DNA from: Alistipes sp.
Lineage (GTDB): Bacteria > Bacteroidota > Bacteroidia > Bacteroidales > Rikenellaceae
DNA: 64,000 nt
Reading direction: 5' to 3'
Assembly (NCBI GenBank): GCA_017408825.1
Contig: JAFQTX010000001.1
Coordinates: 20,406-84,405 of the forward strand
The notes under the pieces were generated by a model. It was given only the letters and a program-made list of their open reading frames with translations, made no database searches and was not told the origin of the DNA. The position numbers and the translations under genes are program-made. Of the stretch, positions 43,123-50,977 are shown piece after piece; the stretch's first letter is position 1; each line of letters starts with the position of its first letter.

Positions 43123-43344
43123 ATGGTTAAAGTAAAAAGACCAATTAAGCCTTCAAAAAGGGTACGTAAGGCACACCCTCATTGCTCTTCTTCGATGGAA
43201 AGAGCTACCAAAAAGATTCGCGAAACGACAAGATTTGTTAGAAGCATAAGAAAGTTGCTGTGCGAATTATGGAAGTTGGTTAAGTATGTAATAGTAATAA
43301 TTCTTACTATTTTATTTTTACTTGGCTATCCATCGGCTCTCTAA
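43123..43344 (+). CDS. Small basic single-pass membrane protein of the retron-like unit
   Basis: A 73-residue protein between the candidate ncRNA and the reverse transcriptase, 16 nt before the latter. The first ~50 residues are highly basic (KVKRPIKPSKRVRKAHPHC; KKIRETTRFVRSIRKLLC); the end is one hydrophobic segment, LVKYVIVIILTILFLLGYPSAL (52-73). By position it could be the toxic effector or accessory of the retron; some known retrons use membrane effectors. I know of no family match, so it might be a new effector type. The AT-rich codon use matches the RT. Confidence 0.6.
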   Translation: MVKVKRPIKPSKRVRKAHPHCSSSMERATKKIRETTRFVRSIRKLLCELWKLVKYVIVIILTILFLLGYPSAL

Positions 43345-43360
43345 TTTCTTCTCCTAAGTT

Positions 43361-44194
43361 ATGATTCGTACATTAAAACATCTAACATATACTTTAAGAA
43401 CCGGGTTGGCAACAATTAATGATATTCTTGCCAACATTGATTCGTACTATATATCGTGGTCAAAAGTTAAGACCGATAAAGATACTGGTCTCCCATTAAC
43501 AGATGCTGATGGCAATCATCGAACTCGTCAACTTAATTCCACAAAAATTGAGCTTAAAAGGATTCAGAAAAGAATTCTTGCGCTATTGATGTCCCATGTT
43601 GAGATACCTACATACGCATTTGGTGGAGTGCCGAATAAAGATAATATTAAGAATGCAAAATATCATCAGGGGAACAAGTATATCTTTACAACAGATTTAA
43701 GATCTTTCTTTCCCTCTATATCACATAACAGAGTTTTTGAAGTCTATTGCGATAACGGCTACTCACCGACTGTCGCTCGAATACTTACTAAATTAACGAC
43801 ATACAAATATCAATTACCACAAGGTGTTCCCACATCAACATTATTGGCTTTATTGGCATTCAAGCCAACAGGGGACAAATTGTACGACTATGCATTACAG
43901 CATAATCTGAAATTTTCTATTTTTGTTGATGATATAACAATATCATCCAAGGTGGATTTTAAGCATCTTGTCCCAGATATCTTGGATATTATCGTTTCTG
44001 CCGGATACAAAATAAGTCACAACAAGACACATTATTCTACTAAGAACCCAATCATAACGGGCATAAAATGTCAAAATAATAGAATAAAACTTCCACAATC
44101 CACATACAAGAGAATGAGCAAATTGCCTAAAGATAGCAATTCTTATAAAGGTCTTATTATGTATCGAAAGAGAATTGATTCTAATGGGGAATAA
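43361..44194 (+). CDS. Retron-type reverse transcriptase
   Basis: A 277-residue RT. Visible blocks: the retron-specific NAxxH motif as NAKYH (98-102), RT motif A TDLRSFFPSI (111-120) with catalytic D112, motif B-like LPQGVPTSTLLALLAF (152-167), the catalytic pair in FVDD (188-191, in place of the usual YADD), and ITGIKCQNN (232-240) at the place of the retron VTG box. Size is small, with no fused effector domain. It makes RNA-linked cDNA from the upstream ncRNA if this is a true retron; in known cases that molecule guards against phage. It is convergent with abiH (32 bp). Confidence 0.85.
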   Translation: MIRTLKHLTYTLRTGLATINDILANIDSYYISWSKVKTDKDTGLPLTDADGNHRTRQLNSTKIELKRIQKRILALLMSHVEIPTYAFGGVPNKDNIKNAKYHQGNKYIFTTDLRSFFPSISHNRVFEVYCDNGYSPTVARILTKLTTYKYQLPQGVPTSTLLALLAFKPTGDKLYDYALQHNLKFSIFVDDITISSKVDFKHLVPDILDIIVSAGYKISHNKTHYSTKNPIITGIKCQNNRIKLPQSTYKRMSKLPKDSNSYKGLIMYRKRIDSNGE

Positions 44195-44226
44195 TAATAT
44201 GATTAATGTATATAATTTTTTGTATG

Positions 44227-45129
44227 TTATATTCCCTCATTTTGAGCCACTTCTTCTAATCTGATAATCTTTAACCTATCCTTCAATTCCCAGTGCTCTA
44301 AAACGAAGCTGTCTATCCTACTTTTATCTTCCTCAGAAAACCAGCTAATTTCCCATTTAGAGCGATTACTTACGTTTTTGAAAACCCAGTCTATGTAATC
44401 TTCATCTATAGTGGAAAATGAGAAGCCATATATGTGTACATATTCAACATATTTAACAACTTCATTTAATTCTTCGTGCTTATAGATATGTTCGTATGGA
44501 TTCTTATGGTATTTGTTTAATTCAAAGCATACTTTGTCTTCGTTATGATCCATAGAGCTCCCTGAAAGGAACACATTATGTCCATATATTAGGCGTTCAC
44601 GCCTTGTAAGTCTGCCGTGAATATGAAGTATGCGTTCTTCTGGTATTTTATATAACAATTCTAATACATCTGTATAATTGAAATTGATAAAGAATGAGTC
44701 TTCCTTTTCGATACGGAGATATTGTGGTTTAATAATGACCCTATGCTGATCTTCTATCCACTTCTCAAAACAATAGTGCAACACATCTAACATACCTATA
44801 AGACATTTTGCACAATAGGAATCTGGATATCCAGGAAGCATATCACTTCCATATTTTTCTTCAAGTTTCTTTCTTCGTTCTATCTCTGCCATAATCTCGT
44901 CAATAGGCTTCTCTGGAGGAGTGAACTTTTTAACAAACTTGTTTACATCCAATTTGCCCAGTTGTAATTCAAAATCATTCCACCACTCAGCATCTATATC
45001 ATAAATGGCCTGCAAATTCTCGTAAATGAAAGGATAGTTATTCTCCAACCATAAACGAAAATCTGAGTATCGTGTAGCAAGTCCTGTGTAAATATCAAAA
45101 CCGTTTCCTATTATGTATAGATGTTTCAT
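44227..45129 (-). CDS. AbiH family abortive-infection protein
   Basis: A 300-residue protein of the AbiH (bacteriophage abortive infection) family. The N-terminal signature KHLYIIGNGFDIYTGLATRYSDFRLWLENNYP is clear, followed by EWWNDFELQLGKLD and the FFINFNYTDVLELLYKIPEERILHIHGRL block (N-F-N-Y-T...HIHG), which is the second family hallmark. The C-terminal region is VKYVEYVHIYGFSFSTIDEDYIDWV. The mechanism is poorly known. It lies 11 nt after AbiEii in the same direction, so it may share the AbiE promoter. Confidence 0.9.
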   Translation of the reverse strand: MKHLYIIGNGFDIYTGLATRYSDFRLWLENNYPFIYENLQAIYDIDAEWWNDFELQLGKLDVNKFVKKFTPPEKPIDEIMAEIERRKKLEEKYGSDMLPGYPDSYCAKCLIGMLDVLHYCFEKWIEDQHRVIIKPQYLRIEKEDSFFINFNYTDVLELLYKIPEERILHIHGRLTRRERLIYGHNVFLSGSSMDHNEDKVCFELNKYHKNPYEHIYKHEELNEVVKYVEYVHIYGFSFSTIDEDYIDWVFKNVSNRSKWEISWFSEEDKSRIDSFVLEHWELKDRLKIIRLEEVAQNEGI

Positions 45130-45140
45130 TGCATTTTGTA

Positions 45141-45968
45141 TTATTCAACTCTTACCATCTCAGCCAACTGCACAAAATATTCATTCGACCAAATATCGAG
45201 CTCTTTAGGATTGCGAACAAAGGGCAATACATCCTCTTTTACTTGCTTTATGTCGGCAGTCGAAAGTCGCTCAATAAGTTTATCTTTGAATGACTCGGGG
45301 GTAATATCCTCGCCGTTAAACTGCTTGCAACGCTCCGCCAAATGAGCAAAATCAAGGGCGACGCCATTGCGCACATACCACTCAAAGTCATACCAATCAC
45401 GCCCCTTAACTCTATTCTTCCATGCACGATACACCAGAGCGTGCATCTTGCCGGCAAACAAGTCGGGCAGGGTGAAGCAACGAGTCATAAACGAGTGAGG
45501 TTGAAGCAACAACTTCTGTTCGGTTGTGAAGTTAAGCGGAGGGTTGGTATCCACCTCAATCTTGATTTTTATCGACTTCTCCGTCTGGAATGTTACATCG
45601 TAAACATCGGTATTATCCTTCAAAAATGCCGACTCTACCTTGCCAAAACTCTTCTTGTCCTTTTTCGTAATCTCCACCTCTCGGCCGACCAGCGCAAACG
45701 CATCTACGATAGGCTGAAAGTACTTTGAGAAATCGAAGTTCTCATCACGCATTAGCAACGAAAAATCCATATCCTCGCTGAAGCGTTGCAATCCGTGGAA
45801 GATTCTCAAACAAGTACCGCCATAGAATGCCGCAGACTCAAAGAACCCACCGGCATAGAGCCCAGCAAGTATTATCTGCTGATTTACCTCAAAAATAGCG
45901 TTTCGCTTCTGCTGCTCGGTTGTCAACTCATAGCGCGACAACATATTATCAAATATCTCGTTTTTCAT
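45141..45968 (-). CDS. abiEii: AbiEii-type nucleotidyltransferase toxin
   Basis: A 275-residue DNA polymerase beta-fold nucleotidyltransferase, the toxin of type IV toxin-antitoxin AbiE systems. AAFYGGTCLRIFHGLQRFSEDMDFSLL contains the GG...R and the D-x-D metal site. A likely third catalytic region is IKIKIEVDTNPP, and the RDWYDFEWYVRNG motif near 180 is conserved in the family. It overlaps abiEi by 4 nt, so translation is coupled. Members such as MenT/AbiEii modify tRNA or are GTP-dependent. The gene is intact here, unlike the related remnant at 42334. Confidence 0.92.
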   Translation of the reverse strand: MKNEIFDNMLSRYELTTEQQKRNAIFEVNQQIILAGLYAGGFFESAAFYGGTCLRIFHGLQRFSEDMDFSLLMRDENFDFSKYFQPIVDAFALVGREVEITKKDKKSFGKVESAFLKDNTDVYDVTFQTEKSIKIKIEVDTNPPLNFTTEQKLLLQPHSFMTRCFTLPDLFAGKMHALVYRAWKNRVKGRDWYDFEWYVRNGVALDFAHLAERCKQFNGEDITPESFKDKLIERLSTADIKQVKEDVLPFVRNPKELDIWSNEYFVQLAEMVRVE

Positions 45969-46591
45969 CGCTTCAGGTACTTTAATAGTGTAACAATGGA
46001 GTCAGCCTTCTTGCCGACCTTGATATAATCTTCAAATACGCTTGCATCGAACTTGTAGAACTCCTCCATATCCATGCGGATATCCTCCTCTAAATAGTGC
46101 TCTACATCTATGAGATAGCGAAGATTGACCTTTGAGGAGTTGGCAATCAAGTCGCACAAAGCCTTTTCGGGCGAGGCAATCAAGAAAGCATATTCGTCCT
46201 TATGTAGACTTCTTACGCCAACCGAAAATGCCTCTCGCGAGATATACTTGTAGTCGTACTTACCCAACGGAGTCACGAAACTACGAGAGTGCTTTACGGT
46301 CATCGACTGATTGATATAGACCGCCTCTGGAATTAACCCATAATATCTCAATGCTGTTGACATCGAGATATACGAAGGGGCGTAGAGGTGGTTGGCTATC
46401 AACTCGGTCGAAAGGATTTTGCCCGAGTGTTCGGGATTAACCACATAAAGTCCTCGCTTCAATCGTATGATGTAGCCCTGCTCTTCAAGCAAAGTTACCT
46501 TCTTGTTTGGCGACTTCAATTCTGGATACAACGACTCGATTATTGATGTCGTTACTGGAGTCGCACCTATTTCCTTTAATAGCTTATTCAT
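45965..46591 (-). CDS. abiEi: AbiEi-type antitoxin / transcriptional regulator
   Basis: A 208-residue antitoxin partner of AbiEii. The N-terminal ~60 residues are a winged helix-turn-helix (KVTLLEEQGYIIRLKRGLYVV), then the AbiEi-like core with YISMSTALRYYGLIPEAV and the conserved IASPEKALCDLI motif. In known AbiE systems this protein represses the operon by binding inverted repeats upstream and neutralises the toxin at the regulatory level. It precedes abiEii with a 4-nt overlap (ATGA) on the minus strand. It is intact. Confidence 0.92.
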   Translation of the reverse strand: MNKLLKEIGATPVTTSIIESLYPELKSPNKKVTLLEEQGYIIRLKRGLYVVNPEHSGKILSTELIANHLYAPSYISMSTALRYYGLIPEAVYINQSMTVKHSRSFVTPLGKYDYKYISREAFSVGVRSLHKDEYAFLIASPEKALCDLIANSSKVNLRYLIDVEHYLEEDIRMDMEEFYKFDASVFEDYIKVGKKADSIVTLLKYLKR

Positions 46592-46661
46592 ATTGCAAAT
46601 ATAGTAATATTTTGAATAATAAAAGAATTACAATATCTTTTTCTGTTCAATTTATCACCAT

Positions 46662-46778
46662 TTACATAATTTGTTATTACAAAAAGTGTAAATACATTTT
46701 ATGTGACATTGATTTTGGAGTGTGCATTTTATTTCCGAAGTGCGTTATAAATGCTACGTTTCGGAAACAAAACAACAT
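46662..46778. repeat. Island direct repeat DR2, copy A (117 bp)
   Basis: Matches 50781-50897 with ~15 differences and equal length. A stem TTTCCGAA (46732-46739)/TTCGGAAA (46760-46767) carries an inner CGT/ACG helix that reads CGC/GCG in copy B, a compensatory change. The remainder of 46592-47006 is AT-rich without a gene; a -7-like TATATTTG lies ~40 nt before the ATPase start. Confidence 0.85.
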
Positions 46779-47006
46779 CTATCTATAAGATATGTTGATG
46801 GAAACAAGTGGATAAAGAGAAGATGTGCTAGTCTTATTTAAGCATTTTAGATAAGCTGAACATTATTATTTTTGTCTAAAAAACAGATTTATGGACAATA
46901 TAGCACCTTTATTTTACGATTTTTTCGTAGATTCGTGTGTGATTTATTAAAAATGTATTATATTTGCATTTGCAAACCCTAGCTGAAACTAAAACATATT
47001 TTTGCC

Positions 47007-48347
47007 ATGTTAATACGTTTTGTTACATCAAATTTCATGTCAATTGGAAATGAGTGCGAATTCAATATGCTCCCAGCACCATTGCATAGTCATCAACATC
47101 ATGTGTATTATAATGCGACAAAACGCATTAAAATTCTCAAGGGCGCAGCAATATATGGAGCAAATGGTGCTGGTAAATCAAACATAATAAAAGCTATTCA
47201 TTTTCTCCAGACAGCTGTTTTGTCGGGAGAGGTAATACCAAACACTTCGCGACTTCGATATAAGTTGGATTCTGAGGTAGCAAGTCGTCCAATTGTATTT
47301 GATGTAGAGTTTGAGTGGCATCGCAAATTTTATGGATATCACTTAGAGATATATAATGATATCATCATTGAGGAGTCTTTGTATGAATTAGGATTTAAGA
47401 ATGAGGACAAACTTCTATTTGAGCGACGATATAATGCACACAATCAGAAAATTAGCGTTGAGCTTGGTGGGGCGAGAGTGTCAAATTCTCAGACTCGTCT
47501 TCTAGAAAAGCTTCTAGCAGCGAATTTCCTCGATAATAGAAAGTTGTTGTTGAACCACCACAGTATGCTTAATAACTCAAAGATTTCTAATGCCTTCGAA
47601 TGGTTTGGAGCAGGATTGCTTATACTATTCCCTAATTCTAAATTTACAGGAATGGCAAAGTCTTTAAGCGACTCGGCTAAATTCAGTTCGTTTGCGAATA
47701 ACGTCATTACAACATTTGATACTGGTGTTACACAAATAGGCATTAATAATATTCCGTTTGATGAGTTCTTTGGAGAAGAAGATCCGATTAACAAGAGAAA
47801 ACTAATTGATCACCTCAATAAGACGGGACAAGATATCCCTATCCCATTAAGGGACGGAAGTGTTGTTGTTGCTTCAGTTGATGAGTATGGCAATTATGTA
47901 ATTAAGAAGCCTATTACATATCATAAGGATTCATACAACCGCAATATCATGTTCGATATAATAGAGGAGTCAGACGGAACGCAACGACTTCTTGATATAA
48001 TCCCAGCTATTGATATGTATCTTAATAATGGTTCAACAATCATTATTGATGAGGTTGATGAGAGTTTGCACCCATCACTACTAAAAGCCATCATGAAAAA
48101 GATCATGGATAGCAAACCAGAGGATGGCGGACAATTCATTGTAACGACACATGAAAGCAACTTGTTGGATGCCAATATATATCGACAAGATGAGATATGG
48201 TTCGTTGAGAAGCATAATGGAATGACCGAACTCTATCCATTAACCGATTTTAGTCCTCGCGCAGACCTTCAACTACAAAAAGGATATTTGATGGGGCGAT
48301 TTGGAGCAATACCATTCCTCGCCGATTTACGAGATCTTAATTGGTAA
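47007..48347 (+). CDS. AAA ATPase of the RloA/OLD-like type
   Basis: A 446-residue ABC-like ATPase. The N-terminal FVTSNFMSIGNECEFNM is the usual opening of this group. Walker A is GANGAGKSN near residues 49-57, the signature-like ESDGTQRLLDIIPAI near 335-350, and Walker B TIIIDEVDESLHPSLLKAIM near 363-381, followed by FIVTTHESNLLD with the switch histidine. The nuclease (TOPRIM) part of OLD proteins is not fused; it is the next gene, overlapping by 1 nt. This two-gene ATPase plus TOPRIM layout is shared by several anti-phage systems (RloAB, PARIS-like). The product is intact. Confidence 0.88.
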   Translation: MLIRFVTSNFMSIGNECEFNMLPAPLHSHQHHVYYNATKRIKILKGAAIYGANGAGKSNIIKAIHFLQTAVLSGEVIPNTSRLRYKLDSEVASRPIVFDVEFEWHRKFYGYHLEIYNDIIIEESLYELGFKNEDKLLFERRYNAHNQKISVELGGARVSNSQTRLLEKLLAANFLDNRKLLLNHHSMLNNSKISNAFEWFGAGLLILFPNSKFTGMAKSLSDSAKFSSFANNVITTFDTGVTQIGINNIPFDEFFGEEDPINKRKLIDHLNKTGQDIPIPLRDGSVVVASVDEYGNYVIKKPITYHKDSYNRNIMFDIIEESDGTQRLLDIIPAIDMYLNNGSTIIIDEVDESLHPSLLKAIMKKIMDSKPEDGGQFIVTTHESNLLDANIYRQDEIWFVEKHNGMTELYPLTDFSPRADLQLQKGYLMGRFGAIPFLADLRDLNW

Positions 48348-49005
48348 TGGTTATGGGACGAGTGAAAAGGGGATACAAGCGAGTTATACCGGAAGGTGAT
48401 CTTATGCGAGACTACCGTTTATTTGCTATCGCATGCGAAGGTAGCAAGAGGGAAAGGGAATATTTCGAAATGTTTGAAGGTATTTCCAGTCGAGTTATTG
48501 TAGAGTATATCGAGGATGAGGAGTATCCAAATGACCCACCATCTGCACCGAATCATGTACTCCGAAGGCCCAAGAATATGTCGCAGCAAATGATCTTAAC
48601 GAAGAAGATAGCATCTGGTTGGTGATGGATGTTGACAAATGGGGACCAGGTCTTAATGAGGCTAACGAGTATTGTAAGCAACATGATAATTGGCACACAG
48701 TTATTAGCAATCCTTGTTTTGAGATATGGCTTCTATTCCACACAAGGAATAATCTTGATGGCATAGACATCAGTAGCTCACAACGATGCAAGACTGCTCT
48801 TAATGAGGAAACACCAGCTGGATATAGCCCCAAGAAATACATTGTCCTTCTAAAAGAGGCTATGAATAACGCTCGAGAAGCTGATACTTCGAACGGCTGG
48901 TATCCCAAGCCTGGTAATACTAAAATGCATGAACTTGTGAGCGCACTTATGAACTCCATTAGCCAAAGAGAGTTTGAGGCGTTTATTGCGCGAATGAATG
49001 GATAA
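48347..49005 (+). pseudogene. RloB-like TOPRIM partner, frameshifted
   Basis: Two frames together give one RloB-like protein. The first (from ATG 48347) has MRDYRLFAIACEGSKREREYF with the TOPRIM glutamate, reaching NHVL. The second continues KAQEYVAANDLNEEDSIWLVMDVDKW, with the DxD motif, and runs to 49005. Adding one A in CGAAGG at 48563-48568 restores LRKAQEYV, so a single-base deletion explains the break. RloB would be the nuclease partner of the ATPase just upstream (TAATG overlap). Sequencing error or a programmed frameshift cannot be excluded. Confidence 0.8.
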
Positions 49006-49020
49006 TTTGCCTCTTCATAA

Positions 49021-49052
49021 CAACTACACCAGCCGAATAGTTGGTGTAGTTG
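49021..49052. terminator. Hairpin after rloB
   Basis: CAACTACACCA (49021-49031) pairs with TGGTGTAGTTG (49042-49052), 11 bp with a 10-nt loop; no T-run follows, so termination is possible but not certain. Confidence 0.5.
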
Positions 49053-49150
49053 GATTATATCAATATAGCAAAGATCCAATATTCACAATAATGATAGCTG
49101 ATGATAAAACCACTATTCAATTCGCTATTTTGGTTTGAGTCTTGCAAAAA

Positions 49151-49188
49151 ACATTAAAAAGGTTGTATTATTACAACCTTTTTAATGT
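49151..49188. terminator. 17-bp palindromic bidirectional terminator
   Basis: ACATTAAAAAGGTTGTA (49151-49167), loop TTAT, exact complement 49172-49188. A- and T-runs flank the GC part symmetrically. 49189-49373 contains no gene that I can see. Confidence 0.65.
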
Positions 49189-49373
49189 TTATTCTATGCA
49201 ACTAACGAAATAATCTATCGAATTAGAGCATGGTTCGTAACAATCAACTGACCCCATGATTCATTTTTTTGTCAAAAACAAAGCTAGCATCTCTTTGGAT
49301 GATAAAGAGTAGCAGACTTTTGGTGTATAATTGGCGCAATACCAATATTGTATTTATACTTTCTGAGATAAAA

Positions 49374-49547
49374 TCATATGCCCTAAATTACCCGAATACG
49401 CCCTCTGCTCTTTGATGGCAATTTCCCCAGAAAATATATTATAATTTGCCAAATCGCATTAAAAAATCGAGATTTGGGGAATGATAAGCAAAAATCGAGA
49501 CTGAAATCACAGTTTTCCTTCAAAACCAGGACTAATATAGAGGTCTT
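49374..49547. repeat. Island direct repeat DR1, copy B (174 bp)
   Basis: Partner of 41965-42138. Homology also resumes at ~49563-49605 (CAATTCGTATGGTAAGCAAGTGAAATTTTTACATTA-type), ~100 nt before the DUF1016 start. The stem of copy A is degraded here (GATTTGGGGAATGATAA). Confidence 0.85.
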
Positions 49548-49702
49548 AAATATGGTAGATTTCACACAATTCGTATGGTAAGCAAGTGAAATTTTTACAT
49601 TATACCCATACCCAATAGAGATTTTACTCAGATTCGTTCTTTGAGATATTGAATTTCTTATTATTGTAAAATTGTATTAACTTTGCTAAAAATAAAGTCG
49701 CT

Positions 49703-50710
49703 ATGAGTGAAATCACGAAACCAAACTATGAGCAGTTAATTGCTAACATTGGAGCTATTTTGGCTGACGGTCGAAACAGAGTTGCAACAGCAATCAACAC
49801 TGCTTTGGTACAGACATATTGGACTATAGGTCAACACATAGTTGAGTATGAGTAACAAGGTAATGAGCGCGCGGAGTATGGAAGCAATCTATTAAATCGC
49901 CTTGTTAAAGACTTAAAAGAACAATATGGTGTAGGCTTTAATCGCTATAATCTTCAATATATGAGAAAGTTGTATGTTGCATTCCCAAATTGCACGACAC
50001 TGTCTTGCAAATTGAGTTGGAGCCACTATGTCGAAATTCTCAAAGGCGACGACCCTTTGGAGATTAGTTTCTACGCTACTCAATGTGTAAAGGAGAATTG
50101 GAGTGTATGCGAGTTGAGACGACAACGTAATAGTATGCTTTTCCATCGCTTGGCTCTCAGTAAAGACAAGGAGGGCATTATCACATTGGCTACCGAAGGT
50201 CAAGAGGTGCAGCGTGCTGAGGATGTTGTTAAAGATCCCTATGTATTGGAGTTTTTGAATCTTCCACAGCAAGAACGCTATTTGGAAGGCGATTTAGAAC
50301 GCAAGATAATCAATAATCTTCAGACCTTCCTTTTGGAGCTGGGGAAGGGATTTGCCTTTATTGGCCGTCAGTACAAGGTCACTCTTGGCGGTCGTCACTT
50401 CTTTGTGGATTTGGTATTCTACCACCGCATTCTAAAGTGCTTTGTATTGATAGACCTTAAGCGAGGCGAGATTGATCATGGAGATATTGGGCATATGAAT
50501 CTATATCTCAACTACTTTGCAGAGGAAGAGAATACCGAGGGGGATAATCCACCTATCGGCATTGTATTGGGAGCGTATAAGGATGAGGTATTAGTCAAGT
50601 ATGCTACAACAGGTCTTGCTAATCAGTTGTTTGTTAGCAAATATCAACTTTACCTCCCCGATGAGAAGGCTCTGCGTCACGAAGTGCAAAGAATCCTGGG
50701 ACAAGAATAA
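49703..50710 (+). pseudogene. DUF1016 (YhcG-type) PDDEXK nuclease, one in-frame stop
   Basis: From ATG 49703 the frame reads MSEITKPNYEQLIANIGAIL...YWTIGQHIVEYE, then TAA at 49853-49855, then QGNERAEYGSNLLNRLVKDLKEQYG and on in the same frame to 50710. Residues ~1-165 are the DUF1016 N-terminal domain; the C-terminal PDDEXK part contains GKGFAFIGRQYKVTLGGRHFFVDLVFYH and FVLIDLKRG. Read through, it is 335 codons plus stop, a normal size. Such proteins occur in defence islands and beside restriction systems. The C-terminal nuclease part could still be made from an internal start. Confidence 0.85.
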
Positions 50711-50780
50711 GACATTCAATATCTCAAAGTTCGACATCCGAGTCCACAAGATTCGGATGTTTTTTATAACAAAATATGAA

Positions 50781-50897
50781 TTACACAAATTGTTATTACA
50801 AAAAGTGTAAATACATTTTATGTAACATTGATTGGGGCGAGTTTATATTATTTCCGAAGTGCGCTAAAAATGCTGCGTTTCGGAAACAAAACAACAT
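50781..50897. repeat. Island direct repeat DR2, copy B (117 bp)
   Basis: Partner of 46662-46778; hairpin kept with a compensatory C-G pair. Lies just 3' of the DUF1016 gene. 50898-50977 has no gene. Confidence 0.85.
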
Positions 50898-50977
50898 TCC
50901 ATACTTTCTCGGACAACTTATATATGTAGCTTTACATCAATGTATTATCTCTACACTTCCTGAGTAAGAAAATGTAA

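Noticed and set aside
48347-49005. Programmed frameshift in RloB
   Set aside because: No slippery heptamer or downstream structure is evident; a single deleted A explains the break. Kept only as a remote option.
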